Origin: Streptomyces sp. R28
GTDB taxonomy: Bacteria; Actinomycetota; Actinomycetes; Streptomycetales; Streptomycetaceae
Direction of reading: 5' to 3'
Assembly (NCBI RefSeq): GCF_041052385.1
Contig: NZ_CP163439.1
Coordinates: 5,135,001 to 5,199,000 of the forward strand
Length of the DNA: 64,000 bases
Shown: positions 56,736-64,000 of the stretch, in pieces
Layout: each line of letters starts with the position of its first letter
Position numbering within the stretch: position 1 is the stretch's first letter
The notes under the pieces: model-generated
What the model saw: the letters and a program-made list of their open reading frames with translations, nothing else
Database searches by the model: none
What the model was told of the DNA's origin: nothing
Translations under genes and position numbers: made by a program

Positions 56736-58742
56736 TCAGCCCCCGTGCGGCTCCCGCACCACCGCCGTCTCCCCCGCCGGAACGCTGACCGCCCCCGGCA
56801 CCGGCTTGCCCGTCAGCAGTTCCGTGGCGTCCACCGCGACCGCGATATGGGCGGGCCGGTCGGTGTGGTTGATCAGGAAGAGGTAGTCGGCGTCGGTGCC
56901 CCGGCGCAGGACCGCCTCGACACCCTGCGGCGTCGTACGGACCGGCTCCACGCCCGCCTCCCTGCGGATGCGGTCCAGCAGCTCCGCCAACGTCGCCGCA
57001 TCCGGCTGCGTCGCCAGGTACCACGTCACTCCCGCGCCGTACGAGTTGCGCGTCACCGCCGGTACGCCCGCCAGCGGACCGGTCGTGTACGACTCCACCG
57101 GCTCGGCGCCGGCCAGGCGTACCCGCTCCGACCACAGCGCCCCCGTACCGCCACCACTCAGCCCCACGGACTCGCCGGGCAGCAGCGGGAACAGCTCGTC
57201 CGACCTGACCCCCAGCGCCTCCCGGAACGCGCCCGGGTAACCGCCCAGCCGGACATGGCAGTTCTCGTCGACCGCCCCGCTGTGGAAGCCGACGGCCAGC
57301 GTGCCGCCCCGTTCCGCGAAGGCCGTCAGGTTGCTCGCGCCCTCGTCGTCCACCAGGTACAGCGAGGGGGCCAACACCACCCGGTACCGCGACAGGTCCG
57401 CGTCCGGGCGGACGAAGTCCACCGCCACGCCCGACCGCCACAGCGGCTCGTACCAGGCGCGGACCAGGTCCTGGAAGCGCAGTTCGGCGCTCGGCTGGGA
57501 GGGGAGTTCCATGGCCCAGCGGGAGTTCCAGTCCCAGACGATGGCCACCTGGGCCGTGCCTGCGCTGCCGCGTACCTCTGCCAACGCCCGCAGGTCCGCG
57601 CCCAGTCGGACGACGTCACGCCAGATCTGGCTGTCCGTGCCCGCGTGCGGGAGCATCGCCGAGTGCCACTGCTCGGCGCCCGCCTTCGCCGCACGCCACT
57701 GGAAGTAGGCGATGCCGTCCGCGCCGCGGGCCACATGGGCCAGCGCGTTGCGCCGCAGCTCGCCGGGGCCCTTCGCCCGGTTCACCGGCTGCCAGTTCAC
57801 CGCGCCCGTCGAGTGCTCCATCAGCAGCCACGGGCCGCCCGCGAGGGAGCGGACCAGGTCGCCGCTGAGGGCGATGTCGATCTGCGACTCGGGGTCGGCG
57901 GACTGGAGGTAGTGGTCGTTGGAGACGATGTCCAGCTTCGGGGCCCAGCGCCAGTAGTCCAGCGCGTCGAAGTTGTACATCACCATGAAGTTGGTGGTGG
58001 CCGGGGTGGCGGGGGCCGCCTCCAGCAGGACCTCGCGCTCCGCCTCGTACAGCGACAGCAGCTCGTCGCTGCAGAAGCGGCGCCAGTCCAGCTGGTGGGT
58101 GGGGTTCGGGACGGCGCCCGTGGGGCGGGGCGGCAGGATCTCGTCCCAGGAGTAGTACCACTGGCTCCAGAAGCGGGTGCCCCAGGCGTCGTTCAGCGCT
58201 GCCAGGTCGTCCCCGTACCGGGCCCTCAACCAGCGCCGGAAAGCCGCCGCGCTCTCGTCGCAGTAGCACTCCGCGTTGTGGCAGCCGTACTCGTTGTGGA
58301 CGTGCCACATCGCCAGCGCCGGGTGCTCCGCGTACCGTCCGGCCAGCGCCCGCGCCATCCGCAGGGCCGCCGCTCGGTACGCCGGGCTGCTCGGGCAGAA
58401 CGTCTGGCGGCTGCCGTACGACAGTGCGCGGCCGTCCTTGTCGACCGGCAGCGCCTGCGGGTGGGCCTTGAAGAACCACGCCGGGGGTGCCGCCGTCGGG
58501 GTCGCGAGGTCGGCCGCGATGCCGTTCTCGTGCAGCAGGCCGAGGACGCGGTCCAGCAACGAGAAGTCGTACTCGCCCTCGGCGGGCTCCAGCAGCGCCC
58601 AGGAGAAGATGCCGACGCTGACCATGGTCACCCCGGCCTCGCGCATCAGGCGCATGTCCTCGGCCCAGACCTCCTCGGGCCACTGCTCGGGGTTGTAGTC
58701 GCCGCCGTAGGCGATGCCGGGCAGGGACAGCTCGCGCTTCAT
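56736..58742 (-). CDS. Beta-galactosidase, GH42 family
   Basis: 668 aa. The catalytic barrel starts LPGIAYGGDYNPEQWPEEVW. The acid/base glutamate is in MWHVHNEYGCH (Glu about 145-150) and the nucleophile in PWLLMEHSTGAVNW (Glu about 305). CYCDESAA next to it matches the GH42 zinc site. The C-terminal trimerisation and beta domains follow. GH42 enzymes remove terminal beta-galactose from galacto-oligosaccharides or galactan fragments. No signal peptide, so it is cytoplasmic. The start overlaps the stop of the GH36 gene by 4 nt. Confidence 0.9.
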   Translation of the reverse strand: MKRELSLPGIAYGGDYNPEQWPEEVWAEDMRLMREAGVTMVSVGIFSWALLEPAEGEYDFSLLDRVLGLLHENGIAADLATPTAAPPAWFFKAHPQALPVDKDGRALSYGSRQTFCPSSPAYRAAALRMARALAGRYAEHPALAMWHVHNEYGCHNAECYCDESAAAFRRWLRARYGDDLAALNDAWGTRFWSQWYYSWDEILPPRPTGAVPNPTHQLDWRRFCSDELLSLYEAEREVLLEAAPATPATTNFMVMYNFDALDYWRWAPKLDIVSNDHYLQSADPESQIDIALSGDLVRSLAGGPWLLMEHSTGAVNWQPVNRAKGPGELRRNALAHVARGADGIAYFQWRAAKAGAEQWHSAMLPHAGTDSQIWRDVVRLGADLRALAEVRGSAGTAQVAIVWDWNSRWAMELPSQPSAELRFQDLVRAWYEPLWRSGVAVDFVRPDADLSRYRVVLAPSLYLVDDEGASNLTAFAERGGTLAVGFHSGAVDENCHVRLGGYPGAFREALGVRSDELFPLLPGESVGLSGGGTGALWSERVRLAGAEPVESYTTGPLAGVPAVTRNSYGAGVTWYLATQPDAATLAELLDRIRREAGVEPVRTTPQGVEAVLRRGTDADYLFLINHTDRPAHIAVAVDATELLTGKPVPGAVSVPAGETAVVREPHGG

Positions 58743-60055
58743 CGGGCAGCTCCCCCGAGGAGACGGCGGGTCGTGGCCACGCCCCACTCGTCCAGCGACA
58801 GCAGGCGGTCGCTGGACGCCATCAGGCCGCCCGTCGCCTCCACGTGCGCCGCCCACTGCTCGCGGGTCTCCACCGCCGGGCGGGCCATCAGACAGTCGGG
58901 GTCGTTGATCCAGAAGCGGCCGTGCTGCCACTGACGGCCGACGCCGGTGAACTCGGCCGGGTCCTGGCCGGGTTGGCTGTAGTCGTCGGCCTCGGGGCGG
59001 CGGTGCGGGGCCGTGTCGGGGCTGACCCGCATCGCGTCGAACAGGCCGATGGAGGGCAGGATCGGGGCGCCGCAGCCCAGCAGGTAGGCGTCCGCGCCGA
59101 TCGCCTCGCGGATCAGCTCGATGCCGGATCGGTACGCCGTCAGCGCGTCCGCGTCCCGGTCGTGCCGTACGCCGTCCAGCGCACCCGCGTAGAGGAAGTC
59201 GACCTTGAAGTAGTCGTAGCCCTCGGCGCGCAGCGTGCGAAACACGTCCGTCAGATACTCCGCCGCCTCGGGGTGCGTGGTGTCCAGGACGCGCAGGTCG
59301 TGGCCCCAGTTGCGGCCGGCGTGCGTGAAGCCGCCGTCCGCGTCGCGGACCAGCCACTCAGGGTGCTCGGCGGCCAGGTCGCTCGCCGGGTCGACCAGGA
59401 AGGGCGCGGTCCAGATGCCCGCCCGGCGGCCCCGCGCCCTGATCGCGTCCGCGATGCCGGCGCGGGAGCGGAAGCGGCCGGAGAGGGTGAGCCAGTCGCC
59501 GAGGGCCTTCTGGTAGCCGTCGTCGATCTGGACGACGTCGATGGGCAGGTCGAGGGTCTCCATCGCACGGAGGTTCTCGTGGATGTCGTCCTCGGTGACG
59601 GCGGTGAAGTACTCGTACCAGGAGCACCAGACGGTGGGCGCCGGGCGCGGGGAGTCGACCCCCAGCGAGGCGGCCCACTCCCCCAACACCGTCTGGATGT
59701 CCGTGCCCGTCCACTCCTTCACCGGGCCGTCGGCGCTGACCTCCGCCGTGTCGCCGTCGACGACCAGCCGGACCGACGGCACTTCACGCGTGGGCTCGAC
59801 GGCCGCCCACAGCCGGACCGGTGAGCCGTCGCCGGGGTCCAGGGCCAGCAGGCCCTCGCCCTGGAAGGTTCCCTCGGGAACGGTGACTCCCGACCGGTAA
59901 CAGACCGTCGCCCAGTTGTCGTTCGTCGGGCGGTACGGCTTGTCACCCAGGGCGTAGGCACCGCTGGGGCTCCAGGACTGCCAGCCCTCCTCGTGGACGC
60001 GGGCGTGAGCCGCGTCCACGGGCACGGAGGCGACGGGGGTGAAGGGGTGAGGCAC
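58739..60055 (-). CDS. Alpha-galactosidase, GH36-type
   Basis: 438 aa, with GWQSWSPSGAYALGDKPYRP near the start and the barrel motifs VWCSWYEYFTAVTEDDIHEN, DLPIDVVQIDDGYQKALGDW, GIWTAPFLVDP. The nucleophile is the Asp of YDYFKVDFLYAG (about 265) and the acid/base Asp lies in MRVSPDTAPH (about 330). It is a short GH36 without the large N-terminal beta domain of longer family members. No signal peptide. It hydrolyses alpha-galactosides imported by the adjacent ABC system. Confidence 0.87.
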   Translation of the reverse strand: MPHPFTPVASVPVDAAHARVHEEGWQSWSPSGAYALGDKPYRPTNDNWATVCYRSGVTVPEGTFQGEGLLALDPGDGSPVRLWAAVEPTREVPSVRLVVDGDTAEVSADGPVKEWTGTDIQTVLGEWAASLGVDSPRPAPTVWCSWYEYFTAVTEDDIHENLRAMETLDLPIDVVQIDDGYQKALGDWLTLSGRFRSRAGIADAIRARGRRAGIWTAPFLVDPASDLAAEHPEWLVRDADGGFTHAGRNWGHDLRVLDTTHPEAAEYLTDVFRTLRAEGYDYFKVDFLYAGALDGVRHDRDADALTAYRSGIELIREAIGADAYLLGCGAPILPSIGLFDAMRVSPDTAPHRRPEADDYSQPGQDPAEFTGVGRQWQHGRFWINDPDCLMARPAVETREQWAAHVEATGGLMASSDRLLSLDEWGVATTRRLLGGAAR

Positions 60056-60082
60056 GGTGGTTCTCTTTCAAGCAGAAGGGTG

Positions 60083-60967
60083 TCAGCCCTTGTTGGCGCC
60101 CAGCGTCAGGCCGCTGACGAACTGCCGCTGGAGCACGAAGTACACGATCAGCGTCGGGATCGCGGTGAGCAGGGCGCCCGCGGCGACCAGGTTGGGGTCG
60201 GTGAAGTACGCGCCGGTGAGGTTGTTCAGGGCCGAGGTGATCGGCATGTTCTCGCCGGTGGAGATCAGGACGAGGGCCCAGAAGAAGTCGTTGTAGATCC
60301 AGATGGACAGCAGCGTCGCCAGGGCCGCCATCGCCGGGCGGCACAGCGGCAGCACGATCTGCCAGTACTGCCGCCACACCGAGGCGCCGTCCACCAGGGC
60401 GGCCTCGGTCAGCTCGTGCGGCAGCGTGCGCATGTAGTTGCTGAGCACGAAGGCGCAGAAGCCCGACTGGAACGCGACGTGGATGAGGACCAGGCCGAGG
60501 GCGGAGTCGTAGAGCTTGCCGGACATGGTGATGCCGGGCAGGTCGATCAGCAGGTACAGCCGGTACAGCGGGGTGATGATGACCTGCTGGGGGAGCAGGT
60601 TGCCCGCGGTGAAGACCAGCAGCAGCGCGAGGTTGAGCCGGAAGTCGAAGCGGCTGACGTAGAAGGCGACCATCGACGACAGGAACAGCGTCACCAGCAC
60701 CGCCGGGACGGCGATGATCATCGTGTTGACGAAGTAGTGGCTCATGTCCGACTGCGTGAACGCATTCGTGAAGTTGTCGAAGTTCAGCGTGTCCGGCCAG
60801 GACACGTATCCCTTCTCACTCGTCTCCGCGTACGGCCGCATGGCCGAGTACAGCGCCCACAGCAGCGGCGCGAGCCAGGCCAGTGCCGCGCCCGCGAGGA
60901 AGACATGCAGCAGGATCCGGGCCGGGCGGATGGGCGTGCGGACCTTGGTCACGACGGAGGTGCTCAT
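60083..60967 (-). CDS. Sugar ABC transporter permease (MalG type)
   Basis: 294 aa from MSTSVVTKVRTPIRPARILL, overlapping the stop of the preceding permease gene by 4 nt. Six membrane segments are visible (LHVFLAGAALAWLAPLLWAL; VLVTLFLSSMVAFYVS; LALLLVFTAGNLLPQQVI). The EAA-type loop TEAALVDGASVWRQYWQIVL (about 200-220) contacts the ATPase. The ATP-binding subunit is not in the window; Streptomyces commonly share one MsiK ATPase among sugar transporters. Confidence 0.9.
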   Translation of the reverse strand: MSTSVVTKVRTPIRPARILLHVFLAGAALAWLAPLLWALYSAMRPYAETSEKGYVSWPDTLNFDNFTNAFTQSDMSHYFVNTMIIAVPAVLVTLFLSSMVAFYVSRFDFRLNLALLLVFTAGNLLPQQVIITPLYRLYLLIDLPGITMSGKLYDSALGLVLIHVAFQSGFCAFVLSNYMRTLPHELTEAALVDGASVWRQYWQIVLPLCRPAMAALATLLSIWIYNDFFWALVLISTGENMPITSALNNLTGAYFTDPNLVAAGALLTAIPTLIVYFVLQRQFVSGLTLGANKG

Positions 60968-61941
60968 GCGCGCCGCTCCTTCCGGAAGGTGGCCACCAGG
61001 TAGGGAATGATCACGACGAGCGAGATCAGCAGCAGGACGACCGCGATCGCGGAGCCGTATCCGATGCGGCTGGACTCGCCGATGATGTTGTTGGTGACCA
61101 GGATCGAGAGCAGCTCGGTGCCCTCGGCGCCCTTGTTGAAGACGAAGACCAGGTCGAAGGCGCGCAGGGCCTCGATGATGGTGACGACCAGCACGACCGT
61201 GTTGGTGGGCCGCAGCGTCGGGAAGATGACGTTCTTGAACGTCTGCCACTCGCTCGCCCCGTCGAGCGCGGACGCCTCCCGCAGCGAGGGGTCGACGCCC
61301 TTCAGGCCGGCCAGGTAGAGGATCATCATGTAGCCGGCGTGGCGCCAGGACGCGGCGACGAGGATCGCCCAGAGGTTGAGGTCCGGGTCGCCGATCCAGT
61401 CGATGTACTTGCCGGGCTCGTTGGCCCCGATGATGCTGTTGATCAGGCCGGTGTCGGGGTTGTAGATCAGCTGCCAGACGAAGCCGATGACGGCCATCGA
61501 CATCACGACGGGCAGGAAGAAGGCGGTCTGGTACACCCGGCTGAACCGGATGTTCTTGTCCAGCTGCACGGCCAGGAACAGACCCAGCGGCGTCGGGATC
61601 ACGATCAGGACGACGAACCAGATGACGTTGTGCTGGACGGCGGGCCAGAACTGCGGGTTCTGCTCGAAGAGTTCCTTGAAGTTCTGCAGCCCGACCCACT
61701 GGATCGAGTCGAAGCCGATGCCGTCCCAGGTGGTGAAGGCCAGCGCGATGGAGGCGAGGGCCGTCACCCACACGAGGGCGATGTGCAGGATGGTCGGCAG
61801 GCCCGCCATCAGACCGAGGGTGAGCCGGTCGCGGCGGGTCAGCAGACGGCGGTGCCCCTGGGGCACCTTCTTGGCGGGGGCAGCGCCCGAAGGCGGCACG
61901 GCGGCCGCCTCCGGGGTCTCCTTGGTGGTTTCCGTGGTCAT
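60964..61941 (-). CDS. Sugar ABC transporter permease (MalF type)
   Basis: 325 aa. After a charged N-terminus (about 1-40), six hydrophobic segments follow (LTLGLMAGLPTILHIALVWV; VIWFVVLIVIPTPLGLFLAV; FFLPVVMSMAVIGFVWQL; AIAVVLLLISLVVIIPYLVA). The EAA loop is REASALDGASEWQTFKNVIF (about 218-237). It lies 5 nt after the binding-protein gene and overlaps the second permease. Together they form the membrane pore for a galactoside. Confidence 0.9.
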   Translation of the reverse strand: MTTETTKETPEAAAVPPSGAAPAKKVPQGHRRLLTRRDRLTLGLMAGLPTILHIALVWVTALASIALAFTTWDGIGFDSIQWVGLQNFKELFEQNPQFWPAVQHNVIWFVVLIVIPTPLGLFLAVQLDKNIRFSRVYQTAFFLPVVMSMAVIGFVWQLIYNPDTGLINSIIGANEPGKYIDWIGDPDLNLWAILVAASWRHAGYMMILYLAGLKGVDPSLREASALDGASEWQTFKNVIFPTLRPTNTVVLVVTIIEALRAFDLVFVFNKGAEGTELLSILVTNNIIGESSRIGYGSAIAVVLLLISLVVIIPYLVATFRKERRA

Positions 61942-61946
61942 GTCGA

Positions 61947-63260
61947 TCAGCCGGACGCGAAGATCGTCTTCTTCTGGCGCTCGATCGACGCCAGGAGGCT
62001 GTCGACGCCCTTGGGGTCGCGGATGAACTTCTGCAGCGCGGGCTGCATCACCGTGGAGGTGAAGTCCGGCCGGCTGTCACGGTCCATGAACTGGGTCAGG
62101 GACTTGGCGCCCGCGATCATGTCGTACGCCTTCTTCTGCAGAGGCGTGTACGACGACGTGTCGGCCTTGGTGGAGGCGTGGACCACGCTCGGGTCGGACT
62201 TGAGGTAGATGCCCTCGGCGTCCGAAGTGCCCAGGTACTGAAGCAGCTTGACCGCCTCGGCCTTGTTCTTCGGGCTCTTGCTCATCATGAAGCCGTCGGT
62301 CGGCGCCTCGACGGTGTCCTGCCCGTACGCCGGGTCGATCTCCGGGAAGGCGAAGAAGTCCAGGTCGTCCAGGTCGGCCTTGTTCGTGAACTGCTGGGCC
62401 ACGAAGGTGCCGAGCAGATACATGCCGGCCTTCTTGGCGGCGAGCGTCTGGGCCGCGTCCTGCCAGGTGCGGCCGACGGCGCCCTCCTGGTGGTAGGGGA
62501 GGATCTCGGCCCACGTGTCGAAGGCCTTGCGGACCTTGGCGTCGGTCCAGGAGGCCTTGCCCGCCATCAGCTCGACGTGGAAGTCGTAGCCGTTCTGGCG
62601 GAAGTTGATCTGGTCGAAGGTGCCGAGCGCGGGCCAGGCGTCCTTGTCGCCGAAGGCGATCGGGACGAGGCCGTCCTTCTTCATCTGCTTGCACAGGGCG
62701 ACGAAGTCGTCCCACTTGGTGGGGACTTCGTAGCCCTTCTCCTTGAAGACGCTCTTCCGGTAGAAGATCGCCCACGGGTACGTGTACAGCGGCACGAAGT
62801 AGTACTTGCCGTCCTCGCCCTTGCTGAGCTTGTGCATCGCCTCGGGGAAGTTGCCCCCGATGGTCTTCCACACGTCGTCGATCGGGGTGGCCAGACCCTT
62901 GGCCGCGAAGAACTGCATCCGGTAGCCGGCGAACCAGGTGAACACGTCGTCCGGCGTGCCCTGGAGGTAGGAGTTGATCTGCTCCTGGAAGGTGTTGGAG
63001 TCCTTGGTGTTCACGTCGACCGTGATGCCGGACTTCTTCTTGTAGGCCGCGTAGATGTCGGCGAACGCCTTCTTCGGCACCGGGTCGGACGCCTTGGAGC
63101 CGAGGGTGACGGTCTTCGGGTCACTGGCCGTACCGCTGCCACCGCAGGCGCTGAGCAGCGGAACGCCGGCGCCGAGAACGGCGGCGCCGCCGATGCCGCG
63201 CAGCAGGGTGCGGCGACTCGGCGAGGGCAGTGAGAGACCGGAGGGGGTGAAGTGCTGCAT
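61947..63260 (-). CDS. Extracellular sugar-binding lipoprotein (ABC transporter)
   Basis: 437 aa. The N-terminus has a twin Arg-like region and hydrophobic core, RRTLLRGIGGAAVLGAGVPL, followed by a lipobox LLSACG (Cys about 39). The solute-binding protein type 1 fold follows (GITVDVNTKDSNTFQEQINS; LQGTPDDVFTWFAGYRMQFF). First gene of the five-gene operon, with a promoter candidate 100-130 nt upstream. The neighbouring GH42 and GH36 enzymes indicate galactosides as substrate. Confidence 0.9.
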   Translation of the reverse strand: MQHFTPSGLSLPSPSRRTLLRGIGGAAVLGAGVPLLSACGGSGTASDPKTVTLGSKASDPVPKKAFADIYAAYKKKSGITVDVNTKDSNTFQEQINSYLQGTPDDVFTWFAGYRMQFFAAKGLATPIDDVWKTIGGNFPEAMHKLSKGEDGKYYFVPLYTYPWAIFYRKSVFKEKGYEVPTKWDDFVALCKQMKKDGLVPIAFGDKDAWPALGTFDQINFRQNGYDFHVELMAGKASWTDAKVRKAFDTWAEILPYHQEGAVGRTWQDAAQTLAAKKAGMYLLGTFVAQQFTNKADLDDLDFFAFPEIDPAYGQDTVEAPTDGFMMSKSPKNKAEAVKLLQYLGTSDAEGIYLKSDPSVVHASTKADTSSYTPLQKKAYDMIAGAKSLTQFMDRDSRPDFTSTVMQPALQKFIRDPKGVDSLLASIERQKKTIFASG

Positions 63261-63356
63261 CTACGGCTCCTGATGACAGGGTTCGATCATGAGGGTGGGC
63301 TAGCTGAAGTCCGTCGTAACCGATCAGAAATCAACTTGAACGAACACGGTGGCGCA

Positions 63357-63412
63357 ATAACAGCCGTATGTCAGGTCATGCGTCAAGAGATGTCGATCGC
63401 TGTTTCGGAAAC
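63357..63412 (-). promoter_or_regulatory. Promoter and operator candidate of the galactoside operon
   Basis: Read on the minus strand: -35 TTGACG (63381-63386), 18-nt gap, -10 TGTTAT (63357-63362). GTTTCGGAAAC, an 11-nt odd palindrome, lies at 63402-63412, 15 nt farther upstream. A LacI-type regulator may bind there, but none is encoded in the window. Confidence 0.5.
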
Positions 63413-63480
63413 GTGACCGATATCTCGAACCGATCTTGATGCCCCGGATGATCCGAACCGCCCAGCGCGAGCGCGCTCCT

Positions 63481-63990
63481 CTAGCGCACGACGACCGACC
63501 TGGTCTCACTCACCTGGTCGACCTCCGACGTCCGTACGGTCACCTTCATCTCCCACGTCCCGGCGATGGGCAGGTTGAGGAAGCTGTTGCTCCAGTAGCC
63601 GCCCTTGTCGGCGAGCTCGGCGTCGAGGGGGCCGATGTCCTTGGCCGGCTGGGTGAAGGAGACGCGCAGTTCGGGGACGATGGAGACGCCGCCGTCGGGG
63701 CCGTAGACGAGGGCCTCGATCGAGTTGTCGCCGACCCGGCCCGGGTCGAGGGTGATCTGCACCTTGCCCCGGCCGCCAGGGGTGCCGACGTCGAAGGGCA
63801 CAGTGGTGACGGACGCCCCGACCACCGCGGGCGCCCCCGCCGCCGCCTCGGCCTCCGCCCGCCCGGGCAACGTGCTGGTGAGGATCGTGGTGAACGCGAG
63901 CACGAGGGCGCCGACGGCGACTTCGGCGAGGACGGAACGGCGCAGGGCACGGCGGTGCGGGTCCGTGGGAGGCGACACGTCGGCCGACAC
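63481..63990 (-). CDS. C-terminal part of a CopC/CopD-like membrane protein, cut by the window end
   Basis: At least 169 aa; the frame stays open to position 64000, so the true start may lie beyond the window. A GTG is available at 63990. Hydrophobic RRSVLAEVAVGALVLAFTTI followed by LTSTLPGRAEAEAAAG and an extracellular beta domain (VTTVPFDVGTPGGRGKVQIT; VPELRVSFTQPAKDIGPLDA; GTWEMKVTVRTSEVDQ) match the end of CopD-type proteins, which have a last transmembrane helix and an outer domain. The family is linked to copper uptake or resistance. No partner gene is visible. Confidence 0.65.
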   Translation of the reverse strand: MSADVSPPTDPHRRALRRSVLAEVAVGALVLAFTTILTSTLPGRAEAEAAAGAPAVVGASVTTVPFDVGTPGGRGKVQITLDPGRVGDNSIEALVYGPDGGVSIVPELRVSFTQPAKDIGPLDAELADKGGYWSNSFLNLPIAGTWEMKVTVRTSEVDQVSETRSVVVR

Positions 63991-64000
63991 GGACGCCGGC

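Noticed and set aside
61947..63233. Long plus-strand frame opposite the sugar-binding protein gene
   Set aside because: The minus strand encodes a clear solute-binding protein with signal peptide; the plus frame has no recognisable domain.
1..64000. CRISPR array or cas genes
   Set aside because: No regularly spaced direct repeats and no Cas-like protein seen; repeats present are in-frame coding repeats.

Overview
This window is chromosomal DNA from a streptomycete or close relative. It has very high GC, long shadow reading frames in the wrong frames, GTG starts, ATGA/GTGA gene overlaps, and typical Streptomyces families: KorSA/TraB/Spd conjugation genes, AfsR-like SARP, Stealth proteins, XRE-DUF5753/DUF6879 pairs. 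No species is named.

Layout. (1) 1-12.4 kb is the distal part of an actinomycete integrative and conjugative element (AICE). The minus strand carries spread and transfer genes (SpdD-like, small membrane protein, transfer protein, SpdB/DUF2637, TraB/FtsK-like translocase, a small conserved protein) and a KorSA-like GntR repressor. The plus strand carries a Pif-like Nudix gene and three small genes. ACTCGTCTA-type sites recur in the control regions. The right end holds lower-GC cargo: a complete Pycsar-like antiphage pair (cyclase plus membrane effector, 8.0-9.2 kb), a second lone nucleotide cyclase, a DUF4231 2TM protein, a lipoprotein and hypotheticals. A 3' piece of tRNA-Ser(GGA) at 12.37-12.43 kb, followed by the tRNA-type terminator, marks the attachment junction; replication and integrase genes should lie left of the window. 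(2) 12.5-20.4 kb holds a RelE remnant, a VapBC-like toxin-antitoxin pair, a SNF2 helicase/SWIM pair and an AAA ATPase behind a 30-bp AT-rich palindrome, with a short double repeat at 12.49 and 18.32 kb. (3) 20.4-29.5 kb holds a GH15 remnant, a DoxX gene divergent from an ArsR/SufR-like regulator, two tandem Stealth genes, a small secreted protein and an AfsR-like SARP.

(4) 30.1-50.1 kb is the most striking region. A CRP/FNR-type regulator is followed by nine co-directional genes: a cyclase-fold protein fused to a lipoyl domain; a P-loop/helical protein with an Arg in place of the Walker A Lys; an SPFH-like protein; a second PycTM-like membrane protein; a von Willebrand A surface protein; a tubulin/FtsZ-like protein; a large membrane protein; a pseudokinase-zinc-GTPase fusion; and a tail-anchored GAP1-like protein. 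Six of the eight junctions overlap or are within 6 nt. Several products carry Arg/Asp/Tyr-rich low-complexity tails. I read it as one multiprotein, membrane-associated NTPase system, probably for defence or stress signalling, in which cyclic-nucleotide and Pycsar-like parts sit beside a tubulin and a GTPase. The function is inferred; the gene content is seen.

(5) 50.6-52.1 kb holds two exported proteins, one broken by a 4-bp tandem duplication, then a diverged tRNA-Arg 3' piece and a perfect 30-nt palindromic terminator. (6) 52.1-56.6 kb holds a common Streptomyces set of regulators (GntR, XRE-DUF5753, DUF6879), small conserved genes and a methyltransferase. (7) 56.7-63.3 kb is a galactoside operon on the minus strand: sugar-binding protein, two permeases, alpha-galactosidase (GH36-like), beta-galactosidase (GH42), with a promoter candidate at 63.36-63.39 kb. 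The window ends inside a CopC/CopD-like membrane protein gene.
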